A DNA stretch of 64,000 bases from assembly GCF_004327355.1 (NCBI RefSeq), contig NZ_QJUM01000003.1, positions 62,001 to 126,000 of the forward strand, written 5' to 3'. The notes under the pieces were generated by a model. The model made no database searches, was not told where the DNA came from, and worked only from the letters and a program-made list of their open reading frames with translations. Origin of the DNA: Phytopseudomonas dryadis (GTDB lineage Bacteria > Pseudomonadota > Gammaproteobacteria > Pseudomonadales > Pseudomonadaceae). This document shows, piece after piece, positions 27,947 through 40,455 of this stretch (its first letter is position 1; every line of letters begins with the position of its first letter). The translations under genes were made by a program, and so were the position numbers.

Positions 27947-28783
27947 ATGAGCGAAGACCGATCGAGCAACGAGCAGAAGTCCTGGCTGAACAAGCTGACC
28001 CAGGCTTTTGCTCATGAGCCGAAGAACCGCCAGGAACTGCTGGAAGTCCTGCGCGAAGCGCACCAGAACAAGCTGCTCGACAGCGAAGCGCTGGCCATTG
28101 TCGAAGGCGCCATCCAGGTCGCCGACCTGCAGGTACGCGACATCATGGTCCCACGCTCCCAGGTGGTCACCATCAAGGCCACCCAGGCGCCGAAGGAATT
28201 CCTGCCGGTGATCATCGAGGCGGCGCACTCGCGCTACCCGGTGATCGGCGAGACCCTGGACGACATCATCGGCATCCTCCTGGCCAAGGATCTGCTGCCA
28301 CTGCTGCTGGGCGACCAGGCCGACTTCAACATCCGCGACATGCTGCGCCCGGCCACCTTCGTGCCCGAATCCAAGCGCCTCAACGTGCTGCTGCGCGAGT
28401 TCCGCGCCAACCACAACCACATGGCGGTGGTGATCGACGAATACGGCGGCGTCGCCGGCCTGGTGACCATCGAGGACGTCCTCGAGCAGATCGTCGGCGA
28501 CATCGAGGACGAACACGACGTCGAGGAAGACAGCTACGTCAAACCGTTGCCCAGCGGCGACTTCCTGGTCAAGGCGCTGACGCCCATCGAGAACTTCAAC
28601 GAGGCCTTCGCCACCGACTTCTCCGACGACGAATTCGACACCGTCGGCGGCCTGGTGATGAGCGCCTTCGGCCACCTGCCCAAACGCAACGAAGTGACGG
28701 TGATCGGCGAGTTCCGCTTCCGCGTGCTCAATGCCGACAGCCGCCGCGTGCACCTGCTGCGCCTGACCCCCCTGGCCCGCTGA
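27947..28783 (+). CDS. corC: CorC/HlyC-family CBS-domain protein
   Basis: A 278-residue cytoplasmic protein with two CBS domains (roughly residues 70-185; DIMVPRSQVVTI and the EYGGVAGLVTIEDVLEQIVGDI hallmark) and a CorC_HlyC transporter-associated domain at the C-terminus. It is linked to magnesium and cobalt efflux. It belongs to the short form without the N-terminal DUF21 membrane domain. It lies between ybeY and lnt. Confidence 0.92.
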   Translation: MSEDRSSNEQKSWLNKLTQAFAHEPKNRQELLEVLREAHQNKLLDSEALAIVEGAIQVADLQVRDIMVPRSQVVTIKATQAPKEFLPVIIEAAHSRYPVIGETLDDIIGILLAKDLLPLLLGDQADFNIRDMLRPATFVPESKRLNVLLREFRANHNHMAVVIDEYGGVAGLVTIEDVLEQIVGDIEDEHDVEEDSYVKPLPSGDFLVKALTPIENFNEAFATDFSDDEFDTVGGLVMSAFGHLPKRNEVTVIGEFRFRVLNADSRRVHLLRLTPLAR

Positions 28784-28792
28784 CGTGCTGTA

Positions 28793-28815
28793 GCGCCCCG
28801 CCATTGGTGGGGCGC
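28793..28815. terminator. Hairpin between corC and lnt
   Basis: GCGCCCCGCC and GGTGGGGCGC pair over 10 positions (one G-T) around a 3-nt loop. No T tract follows, and lnt begins 30 bp later, so it may act as an mRNA processing or attenuation element rather than a full terminator. Confidence 0.4.
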
Positions 28816-28844
28816 CTACCTCCTCCTCTCTCGCGAGCATCCTG

Positions 28845-30374
28845 ATGAATCGACTGTTCCGTCCCGGCTGGCCCGGCCACCTGATCGCCCTGCTGGCGGG
28901 CGCCCTGACCACCCTGGCCCTGGCGCCCTACGGCATCTGGCCGCTGGCGCTGCTGTCGATCGCCCTGTTCTACCGCGGCCTGGGCGAACTGACGCCGCGC
29001 CAGGCCGCCTGGCGCGGCTGGTGCTACGGCTTCGGCCTGTTCGCCTCTGGCACCAGCTGGGTCTACGTCAGCATCCACGACTACGGCGCGGCCTCGCCGC
29101 CCCTGGCGGCCTTCCTGACCCTCGGTTTCGTCGCCGGCCTCGGCCTGTTCTTCGCCCTGGCCGCCTGGCTGTGGGCAGTGTGGCTGCGCCGTCGGCAGGC
29201 GCCGCTGGGCGATGCCCTGGCCTTCGCCGCCTTGTGGACGGCCCAGGAAGCCTTCCGCGGCTGGTTCCTCACCGGCTTCCCCTGGCTCTACGCCGGCTAC
29301 AGCCAGCTCGACGGCCCGCTCGCCGGCCTGGCGCCGCTGGGCGGCGTCTGGCTGCTGTCGTTCAGCCTGGCCCTGAGCGCGGCGCTGCTGGCCAACCTGC
29401 CGCGCCTGTATCGGCGCAAACAGGCCCTGGCCGCCGCCGTCGTCTTGCTGTTCGCGCCCTGGCTGATCGGTGCCGCGCTCAAAGGCCACGCCTGGACCCA
29501 ACCGGCCGGCCAGCCGCTGAGCGTCGCGGCCCTGCAAGGCAATGTCGGGCAGAACATGAAGTGGGACCCGGCACAGCTCAATGCGCAACTGGCGCTGTAC
29601 CGCGACATGAGTTTCAGCACCCGGCCGACGGATCTGCTGGTGTGGCCGGAAACCGCGGTACCGGTGCTCAAGGAACAGGCCATCGGCTACCTCGGCGTGA
29701 TGGATCGTTTCGCCAGCGACCGGAACAGCGCGCTGATCACCGGCGTGCCCATCCGCCAGGCCAACGAACGGGGCGAGCCGCGCTACTACAACGGCGTCAG
29801 CGTGCTCGGCCAGGGCAGCGGCGACTACCTCAAGCAGAAGCTGGTGCCGTTCGGCGAATACGTGCCCCTGCAGGAGGTGTTGCGCGGCCTGATCGCCTTC
29901 TTCGACCTGCCCATGTCCGACTTCGCCCGCGGCTCGGCCGAACAGCCACTGCTGGAAGCCAAGGGCTACCGCATCGCCACCTACATCTGCTACGAGGTGG
30001 TCTACCCGGAGTTCGCCGCCGGCCTCGCGGCCCAGAGCGAGCTGCTGCTGACGGTGAGCAACGACACCTGGTTCGGCACCTCGATCGGCCCCCTGCAGCA
30101 CCTGCAAATGGCGCAGATGCGCGCCCTGGAAGCCGGACGCTGGATGATCCGCGCCACCAACAACGGCATGACCGTGCTGATCGATCCCTTCGGCCGCATC
30201 AGCGAACAACTGCCGCAGTTCGAGCAGGGCATTCTCTATGGCGAAGTGCAGCCCATGCAGCAGCTCACGCCCTACCTGCGGTGGCGCTCCTGGCCGCTGA
30301 TCGCCACCGGCACCCTGCTGCTGGGATGGGCCCTCGTCAGACGCCGCAAGGATCAGCTCCAGCACAACCCGTAG
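28845..30374 (+). CDS. lnt: Apolipoprotein N-acyltransferase
   Basis: A 509-residue inner-membrane enzyme that adds the third acyl chain to lipoproteins. About seven N-terminal hydrophobic segments are followed by a nitrilase-like periplasmic domain with the Glu-Lys-Cys triad: Glu in WPETAVPVL, Lys in KQKLVPFGEYVPL and Cys in IATYICYEVVYPE. It provides mature lipoproteins, of which lptE, rlpA and sltB3 in this window are predicted clients. It ends the miaB-lnt block and converges with the ydcF-like gene. Confidence 0.95.
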   Translation: MNRLFRPGWPGHLIALLAGALTTLALAPYGIWPLALLSIALFYRGLGELTPRQAAWRGWCYGFGLFASGTSWVYVSIHDYGAASPPLAAFLTLGFVAGLGLFFALAAWLWAVWLRRRQAPLGDALAFAALWTAQEAFRGWFLTGFPWLYAGYSQLDGPLAGLAPLGGVWLLSFSLALSAALLANLPRLYRRKQALAAAVVLLFAPWLIGAALKGHAWTQPAGQPLSVAALQGNVGQNMKWDPAQLNAQLALYRDMSFSTRPTDLLVWPETAVPVLKEQAIGYLGVMDRFASDRNSALITGVPIRQANERGEPRYYNGVSVLGQGSGDYLKQKLVPFGEYVPLQEVLRGLIAFFDLPMSDFARGSAEQPLLEAKGYRIATYICYEVVYPEFAAGLAAQSELLLTVSNDTWFGTSIGPLQHLQMAQMRALEAGRWMIRATNNGMTVLIDPFGRISEQLPQFEQGILYGEVQPMQQLTPYLRWRSWPLIATGTLLLGWALVRRRKDQLQHNP

Positions 30375-30401
30375 GAGGGGCTTCAGCCGCGACAGCAGCA
30401 A

Positions 30402-30582
30402 GTAGGATGGGTCGGGCCGCGCAGGTGCAACCCATCAATTGCCGATGGGTTGCACCCATCCTACGCGGCTGATCTGGGTGGTGTTGCCAGGTTGGGCGTT
30501 GGTGGGTAATAGCCGCAAGCTGCAAGCCACAAGCCGCAAGTAGAAGCGGGAGCCAAGCCGTACTTATGGCTTGGCTTGAAGC
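30402..30582. repeat. Palindromic repeats at the lnt/ydcF convergent junction
   Basis: 30402-30464 is a two-part palindrome: outer arms GTAGGATGGGT and CCCATCCTAC, inner arms TGCAACCCATC and GATGGGTTGCA. It is followed at about 30510-30582 by GCAAGC/GCTTGC-type tracts. The position between convergent genes suggests a bidirectional terminator. Confidence 0.75.
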
Positions 30583-30588
30583 TGACAG

Positions 30589-31353
30589 CTATCGTCCATA
30601 CGCCAACGGATAGGCCAGCGCGCCGATCAGCTCATTGAGCAGCAAGGTGCTTTGCCACAGGGCCTTGCCCTCCGGCAGCCAGCCGCCCGCCGGGCGCCCG
30701 TTGGCCACGCCGAGGAAACCCACCGGCGCCGCCACCACCTCGAAGCCGGCCCGCTCGAAACTCCAGCGCGAGCGCGGCATGTGCCAGGCCTGGGTGACCA
30801 GCACCACCCGGCGCACGCCGGTGCCCTCGAGCATGGCGGCGCTTTCCACGGCGTTTTCCCAGGTGGTGCGGCTGCGCTCCTCGCGCCAGCGCACCGCGAC
30901 GCCCATGTCCAGCGCCATGACCTCGGCCATCAGCGCCGCCTCGCTGGGCGGCTGGCCGAAATGCAGCCCGCCGCTGGTCAGCACCGGCAGGCCGGAGGCC
31001 TTGGCCAGACGCGCGGCATAGCGGGTACGCTCCAGGGCCATGGCACTGGGCTGATCGCCGCCCCAGGCCGGATCGGCACGCTCACGGCCGCCACCCAGGA
31101 CGACGATGGCATCGGCGCGCTGCGCCAGTGACGCCCACTGATCCTGATGCAGGGCGGGTTCACGTTCGAGCAGACGCGCCGACCATTCCACCGCCACCGG
31201 CAGGCTCATCAACCACAGGCCGCCCAGGCCGAGGGCGAAACAGGTCGCCGCCAGGCGCGGAAAGCGTCGCCGCAGAAACCAGGCCAGCAGCAGCAGGAGC
31301 AACAGCAGGCCGGGCGGCATGAACACTTGCTTGAGGAAATAGCGAAACGGCAT
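30589..31353 (-). CDS. YdcF/ElyC-type DUF218 membrane protein
   Basis: A 254-residue protein with two N-terminal transmembrane helices (about residues 10-30 and 33-55) and a DUF218 domain, seen in RADAIVVLGGG, LERTRYAARLAKASGLPVLTSGG, SRTTWENAVESA and VVLVTQAWHMPRS. Relatives such as ElyC act in envelope and lipid-carrier metabolism in E. coli; the biochemical reaction is not settled. It is alone on its strand and separated from neighbours by repeats. Confidence 0.85.
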   Translation of the reverse strand: MPFRYFLKQVFMPPGLLLLLLLLAWFLRRRFPRLAATCFALGLGGLWLMSLPVAVEWSARLLEREPALHQDQWASLAQRADAIVVLGGGRERADPAWGGDQPSAMALERTRYAARLAKASGLPVLTSGGLHFGQPPSEAALMAEVMALDMGVAVRWREERSRTTWENAVESAAMLEGTGVRRVVLVTQAWHMPRSRWSFERAGFEVVAAPVGFLGVANGRPAGGWLPEGKALWQSTLLLNELIGALAYPLAYGR

Positions 31354-31715
31354 CGAGCACCTCCATGGAAGCGTCGAAGCCTAGGAGCTGTTCCCCTTTC
31401 AGTGCAAGCGCTAGCAGGCTGTTGAAAAACTACCTGCTAGTGCCGCGACACAGATCAAATGTCGCTCGTGCGGTATCGACAGGGGATTCAGCCATAAGCG
31501 TGCAGCATGGCCACATTCGTGTGGGAGCCGCGACCTCGCGGCGAATCGTGGCCATAGCGCAATTTATCGCCAGCGCATCGCGCCGGGGTCGACGGACGCC
31601 CCCTGATTCCGAACGGGTTCTGCAAGACGGTATCCACGGGAGTCCGACATTTCATGGTTGACACGATACGAGTGCCGAGATGCAGGGCGCAGCGTGGGTG
31701 ACGCTCAAAGTCCGA
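31354..31715. repeat. Gene-free stretch with repeats
   Basis: No credible gene. An inverted repeat CTAGCAGG/CCTGCTAG (31411-31418 and 31433-31440) encloses GCTGTTGAAAAACT, a sequence I associate with Pseudomonas intergenic repeats. At 31521-31549 there is a GTGGGAGCCGCGACCTCGCG element; similar elements are common between pseudomonad genes. Confidence 0.6.
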
Positions 31716-32063
31716 TCAGCGAGGGCAGCCACAAGTGGGACAGCCATGGGGCGTCAGCGCCGCGCCACAACCGCGGCAACACAGCACGGCCCTGCGCCTG
31801 AACGGCGGGGCGACACCTGCGCCAGCGGCCGACACCTGCTCGGCGGCGGCCGTATGCCAGATCCGCAGCCAGTCGCGGTCATTGGCCAGGTAGGCACGGA
31901 TCATCGCCAGTTCCGAAGCCGACAGCCCGCGCACTTCCAGCTCCGAGGCGGGCTCGTCGGAAAGGCGGGCCAGGCTGTCGGCCTCATGCAGCGCAGACGT
32001 CAGTCGCTGCAGCAACTGACCATAGGGGTCGCCTTTGTTTTCCGCTTGTCCCGCCTGCCCCAT
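31716..32063 (-). CDS. Small zinc-ribbon protein
   Basis: A 115-residue protein with a helical N-terminal two-thirds (LLQRLTSALHEADSLARL, LSASELAMIRAYLANDRDWLR) and a C-terminal zinc ribbon with two CXXC-like knuckles (CRGCGAALTPHGCPTCGCPR). The architecture resembles the DUF1451/YbeL family, which in E. coli is encoded close to leuS, as here, but this protein is shorter. The function is unknown. Codon usage and the cysteine pattern support a real gene. Confidence 0.7.
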   Translation of the reverse strand: MGQAGQAENKGDPYGQLLQRLTSALHEADSLARLSDEPASELEVRGLSASELAMIRAYLANDRDWLRIWHTAAAEQVSAAGAGVAPPFRRRAVLCCRGCGAALTPHGCPTCGCPR

Positions 32064-35075
<3,012 letters not shown>

Positions 35076-35088
35076 GGCGACAGGGAAG

Positions 35089-35114
35089 TGCCGGTCGCCC
35101 CTGGACGACCGGCA
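35089..35114 (+). terminator. Hairpin after leuS
   Basis: A perfect 9-bp stem TGCCGGTCG/CGACCGGCA with an 8-nt loop lies 14 bp past the leuS stop and 62 bp before lptE. No T tract follows, so partial termination or mRNA stabilisation is more likely than full termination. Confidence 0.4.
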
Positions 35115-35175
35115 TCCAGTCTAGAGTTTCGGCCATGCCCGGTCAGCGGAACCGGCAGGACAAGAGGATAACGAG

Positions 35176-35781
35176 ATGATCAAGCGCAATCTGTTGGTAA
35201 TCGGCCTGGCTGGCCTGCTCGGCGCATGCGGCTTCCAACTGCGCGGCACCGGCGACGTCCAGTTCGCCCTGAGCGAGCTGGATGTCAGCGCGCGCAACGC
35301 CTACGGCGCTACCGTCCGCGAGGTGCGCGACGTGCTGGAGAGCAATGGCGTGCGCGTCTACCCGGGCGCCGCCTACAAGCTGTACCTGGCCAACGAGCAG
35401 GAAAGGCAGCGCACCGCCAGCTACACCAGTGCCGCGCGCAGCGCCGAATACGAGCGCACCCTGACCCTCGACTACGAGATCCGCGGGGCCAAGGACCTGG
35501 TCCTGATGCGCAACCAGCTCGAAGTGCAGACCTACTACGTGCAGGACGCCAACAACCTGGTCAGCAACGATCAAGAGTCCGCACAGCTGAGCACGGAAAT
35601 GCGCCGCGACCTGGTGCAGCAACTGGCCCAGCGCCTGCAGTTGATCACCCCGGATCAGCTCGATGCCCTGCAACAGACCGCCGAAGCCAAGGCCAAGGCC
35701 GAAGCCGACGCCCTCGAAGCCGCGCGCCAGCGCGAGGCCGCGCAGCCGCAGCAATCACCCATCGAACTGCCGGTGCAGTAA
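35176..35781 (+). CDS. lptE: LPS-assembly lipoprotein LptE
   Basis: A 201-residue outer-membrane lipoprotein with signal peptide and lipobox ending at Cys17 ([12 protein letters not shown]). LptE plugs LptD and helps insert LPS into the outer leaflet. The C-terminal tail (about residues 165-201) is Ala/Glu/Lys-rich and helical, as in pseudomonad homologues. It follows leuS and precedes holA, the conserved gene order. Confidence 0.93.
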   Translation: MIKRNLLVIGLAGLLGACGFQLRGTGDVQFALSELDVSARNAYGATVREVRDVLESNGVRVYPGAAYKLYLANEQERQRTASYTSAARSAEYERTLTLDYEIRGAKDLVLMRNQLEVQTYYVQDANNLVSNDQESAQLSTEMRRDLVQQLAQRLQLITPDQLDALQQTAEAKAKAEADALEAARQREAAQPQQSPIELPVQ

Positions 35782-35782
35782 G

Positions 35783-35944
35783 CAGCTACAAGCTGGGAGC
35801 GATCCGCAGCGCTCCAGCTTCTCTCTTGTAGCTTGCGGCTTGAAGCTTTGGCCCCTCAGGTTCAGTCGTAGGGTGGACGGCGCTTCATCCGTCCACCACC
35901 ACGCGATCACAATGGTGGATGAAAAAAGCGTCATCCACCCTACG
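35783..35944. repeat. Repeats between lptE and holA
   Basis: GCTACAAGC and CTTGTAGCTTGCGGCTTGAAGC tracts at 35783-35847 form one inverted repeat. 35867-35944 is a palindrome with arms GTAGGGTGGACGGCGC and GCGTCATCCACCCTACG, related to 26209-26283. They lie between co-directional genes, and holA may need its own promoter downstream. Confidence 0.7.
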
Positions 35945-36049
35945 ACCGCTTCCGCCGCTTTGCTGCCACTGCATGTGAAGGCTCGTCGAAATCGTGAACA
36001 GGCTCCAAGACGGATGGGGCGCTCCTTCGGCCTCTCAGGTTAGAAACGC

Positions 36050-37084
36050 ATGAAACTCGCCCCCGCCCAACTCGGCAAACACCTGCAAGGCCCGCTGGCG
36101 CCCGTCTACGTCGTGTGTGGCGACGAACCGCTGCTGTGCCAGGAAGCCGCCGACGCCATCCGCGGCGCCAGCCGTGCCCAGGGTTTCAGCGAGCGCGAAG
36201 TGTTCCATGCCGAAGCCAATTTCGACTGGGGCCTGCTCTACGAGGCCGGCGCGAGCCTGTCGCTATTCGCCGAAAAGCGCGTCATCGAACTGCGCATCGG
36301 CAATGGCAAGCCGGGCGACAAGGGCGCCGCGGCCATCATCGAATACCTCGGCCGGCCGCCGGAAGACACCCTGCTGCTGATCAGCCTGCCCAAGCTCGAC
36401 GGCAGCACGCAGAAAAGCAAATGGGCCAAGGCGCTGATCGACGGCCCGCACTGTCAGTTCGTGCAGATCTGGCCGGTGGACGCCAACCAGTTGCCGCAAT
36501 GGATCCGCCAGCGCCTGTCCCAGGCCGGCATGAACGCCACCCAGGAAGCCGTGGAGTTGATCGCCGCCCGCGTGGAGGGCAACCTGCTGGCCGCCGCCCA
36601 GGAAATCGAGAAGCTCAAGCTGCTGGCCGATGGTGCGCAGATCGACGCCGGCACCGTGCAGGCCGCGGTGGCCGACAGCGCCCGCTACGACGTCTTCGGC
36701 CTGATCGAAGCCATCCTCAGCGGCGACGCCGGGCACGCCCTGCGCATGCTCCAGGGCCTGCGCGGCGAAGGCCAGGAAGCGCTGTTCATCGTCGCCATGC
36801 TGGCCCGTGAACTGCGCCAGCTGGCCAATATTTCCCATCAGTACAGCCAGGGCATCCCTCTGGAAAAGGCCTTCGCCTCCGCCCGCCCCCCGGTGTGGGA
36901 CAAGCGCCGCCCCCTGGTCAGCAAGGCCCTGCAGCGTCACTCGGCAACGCGCTGGAAGCAGTTGCTGATCGATGCCCAGCGCATCGATGCCCAGGTCAAG
37001 GGCCAGGCGCCCGGCGACCCCTGGAACAGCCTGGCGCGCCTGGCCCTGATGATGGCCGGTCAGCGCCTGCCCCTGGGCGAATGA
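36050..37084 (+). CDS. holA: DNA polymerase III delta subunit
   Basis: A 344-residue AAA+-like protein of the HolA family; it opens the sliding clamp in the clamp loader. YVVCGDEPLLCQEAADAIR and the helical C-terminal collar domain (LFIVAMLARELRQL) are recognisable. It follows the leuS-lptE pair, as in other gammaproteobacteria. Confidence 0.93.
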   Translation: MKLAPAQLGKHLQGPLAPVYVVCGDEPLLCQEAADAIRGASRAQGFSEREVFHAEANFDWGLLYEAGASLSLFAEKRVIELRIGNGKPGDKGAAAIIEYLGRPPEDTLLLISLPKLDGSTQKSKWAKALIDGPHCQFVQIWPVDANQLPQWIRQRLSQAGMNATQEAVELIAARVEGNLLAAAQEIEKLKLLADGAQIDAGTVQAAVADSARYDVFGLIEAILSGDAGHALRMLQGLRGEGQEALFIVAMLARELRQLANISHQYSQGIPLEKAFASARPPVWDKRRPLVSKALQRHSATRWKQLLIDAQRIDAQVKGQAPGDPWNSLARLALMMAGQRLPLGE

Positions 37085-37211
37085 TCCGCCGCGGTCTTCG
37101 CGGCAAACCGTCTGGCGCTGCAGCTCCTGGTGCGGCATCTGGACATTTTCTGTACAGCGGCGCATGATCCACCCCGCTCGCCGGGGTGCGAGCGCAGACC
37201 GAGGACACGCC

Positions 37212-37406
37212 ATGAGCAAGAAAGCAGCACGCCCGAACAAGGCCAAATCCATCGCCGCCCAACCCCTCTTCCGCTGTCGCCAGGAGCGGCCCGGCAAAGG
37301 AAAAGGCAGCTACCGCCGCCAAGCCTCCCAGCAAAACTGGGAGGCTTTTTTTATGGCCTGCCATAGCCCTGGCGGCCACCCTTCGGGCCGTCGCAAGCGA
37401 CGTTAA
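37212..37406 (+). CDS. arfA: ArfA alternative ribosome-rescue factor, with internal terminator
   Basis: A 64-codon frame. The segment QPLFRCRQERPGKGKGSYRR followed by NWEAF matches the conserved ArfA core (PLFR-X-R-X-E-X3-KGKGSY-X-R and NWE). ArfA enters ribosomes stalled on non-stop mRNA and recruits RF2. A 10-bp hairpin plus seven T's sits inside the coding sequence at 37322-37352, so most transcripts should end near codon 47, before the stop codon, making arfA mRNA itself a non-stop message that is normally removed by trans-translation. This is the known logic of proteobacterial arfA genes. Codons 48-64 would be made only on read-through. Confidence 0.85.
   Translation: MSKKAARPNKAKSIAAQPLFRCRQERPGKGKGSYRRQASQQNWEAFFMACHSPGGHPSGRRKRR
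37322..37352 (+). terminator. Intrinsic terminator inside arfA
   Basis: The stem AGCCTCCCAG/CTGGGAGGCT has 10 perfect pairs (11 with A37321-T47), a CAAAA loop and a run of seven T's at 37346-37352. It is the strongest terminator in the window and lies within the arfA reading frame. Confidence 0.9.
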
Positions 37407-37607
37407 AATAGCTCCCGGCCATTTTTTATGGGCTTGGCGCACCTGCCATCCTCCGCTCCCGCCTCCCTCGCGAAGGCAGAGGGATAGAACAACGCTGGCG
37501 TTTGTTCCGGCCATTCTCTCTTGCCGCTGGCCTGAAAAACCTCGCTCAGCCCGCACAGGGCCTCATCCATGCTAAGGTGGACGCCTGCAAAACGTGTTGA
37601 GACCACC

Positions 37608-38900
37608 ATGCCCAACCTGTTCACTCGTGGCCTGCCCTTCACCGCCACGGCCAGCTTCCTGCTCTTGCTGACGGCCTGCGCAGAAGCCCCCGCCCAGCCT
37701 CTGGCCACCCCGAGCGCCGCGCAGACCTCCGCCCCGGCAAGCGCCCCGGCCGCCCAGCCAGCACCCCAGCGACTGAGTTTCGAAGACTGGCGCGACCTGC
37801 TGCGCAGCGACGCCCTCGCCGCCGGTATCAGCCCGACCCTGTTCGACCGCGCCTTCGTCGGCGTCGTGCCCAACCCGGACGTACTGGCGGCCGACAGCAG
37901 CCAGCCGGAGTTCACCCGGCCGGTATGGGAATACCTCAAGGGCGCCGTATCGCCCAGCCGCATCGCGCGCGGACGCATTCTGCTGGCGCAGAACCGCACC
38001 CTGCTGGGCCAGATCGAACAGCGCTACGGCGTCGATGCCGAAGTGCTGGTGGCCATCTGGGGCCTGGAAAGCAACTTTGGCAGCAACATCGGCAGCCACA
38101 ACGTGGTTCGCTCCCTCGCCACCCTGGCCTACGAGGGACGCCGCCAGGCCTTCTGGCGCAGCCAGTTGCTGGCCGTGCTGCAGATTCTCCAGCATGGCGA
38201 TATCGCCCCGGAAAGCCTGGTCGGCTCCTGGGCCGGCGCCATGGGCCAGACCCAGTTCATGCCCACCACCTACAACGAACACGCCGTGGACTTCGACGGT
38301 GACGGCAAGCGTGATGTATGGACCTCCTCCGGCGATGCGCTGGCCTCGGCGGCCCACTACCTGCAGAGCGCCAACTGGCAATTGCGCCAGCCCTGGGGCT
38401 TCGAGGTCCGCCTGCCGCAGAACTTCGACTACGCCCTCGCCGACCCGGAAGTACGCCGCAGCCTGAGCGAATGGCAGGCGCTGGGCGTGCAACCGATGAA
38501 CCCGTTGCCCGCCCATGCCCGCGGCGATGCCAGCGCGACGCTGCTGTTGCCGGCCGGCCATCGCGGCCCGGCGTTCCTGCTGCTGAGCAATTTCCGCAGC
38601 ATCCTGCGCTACAACAACTCGACCTCCTACGCCCTGGCGATCGGTCTGCTGTCCGATGGCCTGCGTGGTGGTGGCACCGTGCAGGCGGCCTGGCCAGAGG
38701 GCGACCGGCAACTGGGCCGCAGCGAGCGCGTCGAGCTGCAGGAACGCCTGAGCGCCCGCGGCTTCGACTCCGGCCACGCCGACGGCATCATCGGCGCCAA
38801 TACGCGCAAGGCGATCCGGGCCTTCCAGTTGCACCTGGGCTGGCCCGCCGATGGCTACCCGGACAGCAATCTGCTCAACCAGCTGCGCCAGCAGCCCTGA
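37608..38900 (+). CDS. sltB3: MltB-family lytic transglycosylase lipoprotein with PG-binding domain
   Basis: A 430-residue lipoprotein (signal peptide, lipobox LLTAC near residues 19-23) with a low-complexity Ala/Pro linker (about 25-50), an MltB/SLT-type catalytic domain with the catalytic Glu in IWGLESNFGSNIGSH, and the GAMGQTQFMPTTY and DFDGDGKRDVW motifs. A C-terminal peptidoglycan_binding_1 domain follows (VELQERLSARGFDSGHADGIIGANTRKAI). It cleaves glycan strands to 1,6-anhydro ends. Position and domains match SltB3 of P. aeruginosa, as I recall it. A related enzyme lies at 45195-46208. Confidence 0.85.
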   Translation: MPNLFTRGLPFTATASFLLLLTACAEAPAQPLATPSAAQTSAPASAPAAQPAPQRLSFEDWRDLLRSDALAAGISPTLFDRAFVGVVPNPDVLAADSSQPEFTRPVWEYLKGAVSPSRIARGRILLAQNRTLLGQIEQRYGVDAEVLVAIWGLESNFGSNIGSHNVVRSLATLAYEGRRQAFWRSQLLAVLQILQHGDIAPESLVGSWAGAMGQTQFMPTTYNEHAVDFDGDGKRDVWTSSGDALASAAHYLQSANWQLRQPWGFEVRLPQNFDYALADPEVRRSLSEWQALGVQPMNPLPAHARGDASATLLLPAGHRGPAFLLLSNFRSILRYNNSTSYALAIGLLSDGLRGGGTVQAAWPEGDRQLGRSERVELQERLSARGFDSGHADGIIGANTRKAIRAFQLHLGWPADGYPDSNLLNQLRQQP

Positions 38901-39141
38901 CGCGAACGGCGGCCGACCCCGGCCGCCGCCTTTCTCCTGCGCCCATCGCACGGCGCCCGCGCCGGGCGGGAATCCGCCTGCCAGTTGCCATTGTCCGCGC
39001 AGTGAGCAACGCTGTCAGGACAGCCCGTCAGCCGCGATCCGCGCCGACCGGGCGGTGCCTCACCGGCAACCCTGCCGGCGGTGCGGCGGCTAGGCACAAC
39101 CGGCTACGCCAGCACCGTTCAATAACAACACGGAGGTCGCC

Positions 39142-40293
39142 ATGAACGACATCGAACTGAGCGAAGAACAACGCATGATCCGCGACAGCGCACGGGACTT
39201 CGCCCGCCGCGAGATCGCCCCCCACGCCCGAGCCTGGGAGAAAGCCTGCTGGATCGACGACGCCGTGGTGGCGCAGATGGGCGAATTGGGTCTGCTGGGC
39301 ATGCTGGTGCCGGAACAATGGGGCGGCAGCTACATCGACTACGTGGCCTACGCCCTGGCGGTCGAGGAGATTTCCGCCGCCGATGCGGCCACCGGCACCC
39401 TGATGAGCGTGCATAACTCGGTAGGCTGCGGGCCACTGCTCAAGTATGGCAGCCAGGCCCAGAAAGACGCCTGGTTACCGGCGCTGGCCAGCGGCCAGAC
39501 CATCGCCTGCTTCTGCCTGAGCGAACCCCAGGCCGGCTCCGAAGCCCACAACCTGCGCACCCGCGCCGAGCTGCATGGCGAGCAATGGGTGCTCAACGGC
39601 GCCAAGCAATTCGTCAGCAACGGGCGCCGCGCCGGCCTGGCCATCGTCTTCGCCGTGACCGACCCGGAGCTGGGCAAGCGCGGGCTATCGGCCTTCCTCG
39701 TGCCGACCGCCACCCGCGGCTTCAACGTCGAGCGCAGCGAGCACAAGATGGGCATCCGCGCCTCCGACACCTGCGCCATCAGCCTCGACGACTGCCGCAT
39801 CGATGCCCGCAACCTGCTCGGCGAGCGCGGCAAGGGGCTGTCCATCGCCCTGTCCAACCTCGAGGGCGGGCGCATCGGCATCGCCGCCCAGGCCCTGGGC
39901 ATCGCCCGCGCCGCCTTCGAGGCCGCCCTGGGCTACTCGCGCGAACGCAGCCAGTTCGGCAAGCCCATCGGCGAGCACCAGAGCATCGCCAACCTGCTCG
40001 CCGACATGCATACGCAGATCAGTGCCGCACGCCTGCTGATCCTGCACGCCGCGCGCCTGCGCAGCGCGGGCCAGGCGTGCCTGTCCGAGGCCTCCCAGGC
40101 CAAGCTGTTCGCCTCGGAAATGGCCGAGCGGGTCTGCTCCAAGGCCATACAGATCCATGGCGGTTACGGCTATCTGGAGGATTATCCGGTGGAGCGCTAT
40201 TACCGGGATGCGCGCATCACCCAGATCTACGAGGGCTCCAGCGAAATCCAGCGCCTGCTGATCGCTCGCGAGCTGAGCCGTTATTCGCTCTGA
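39142..40293 (+). CDS. Acyl-CoA dehydrogenase
   Basis: A 383-residue flavoenzyme with the standard acyl-CoA dehydrogenase layout: [21 protein letters not shown] (FAD-contacting loop), [13 protein letters not shown] and the C-terminal [23 protein letters not shown] followed by [20 protein letters not shown], whose Glu after QIY-type sequence is the usual catalytic base in short-chain enzymes. It oxidises an acyl-CoA to the enoyl-CoA with electrons passing to ETF. A CGGAGG ribosome-binding site precedes the ATG. Substrate range is unknown. No pathway genes flank it. Confidence 0.92.
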   Translation: MNDIELSEEQRMIRDSARDFARREIAPHARAWEKACWIDDAVVAQMGELGLLGMLVPEQWGGSYIDYVAYALAVEEISAADAATGTLMSVHNSVGCGPLLKYGSQAQKDAWLPALASGQTIACFCLSEPQAGSEAHNLRTRAELHGEQWVLNGAKQFVSNGRRAGLAIVFAVTDPELGKRGLSAFLVPTATRGFNVERSEHKMGIRASDTCAISLDDCRIDARNLLGERGKGLSIALSNLEGGRIGIAAQALGIARAAFEAALGYSRERSQFGKPIGEHQSIANLLADMHTQISAARLLILHAARLRSAGQACLSEASQAKLFASEMAERVCSKAIQIHGGYGYLEDYPVERYYRDARITQIYEGSSEIQRLLIARELSRYSL

Positions 40294-40455
40294 AGCTGCA
40301 AGCTGCAAGCTGCAAAGCGTGAGGGCTCAGGCCCGATGCCTGTCCAGCATCGTACGTTGCCTGAAGCCTGCCGCCTGAAACCGCCTGTGATACACTGCCG
40401 GGCGGCCACAAGCTCCTCGCCAACGAAGCCCCTCCTACCGGAGTCCAGATTTTCG

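Noticed and set aside
35985..36005. Possible second copy of the end of the 42606-42852 element (ATCGTGAACAGGCTC)
   Set aside because: The match is one short, imperfect end only, with no partner end found near by.
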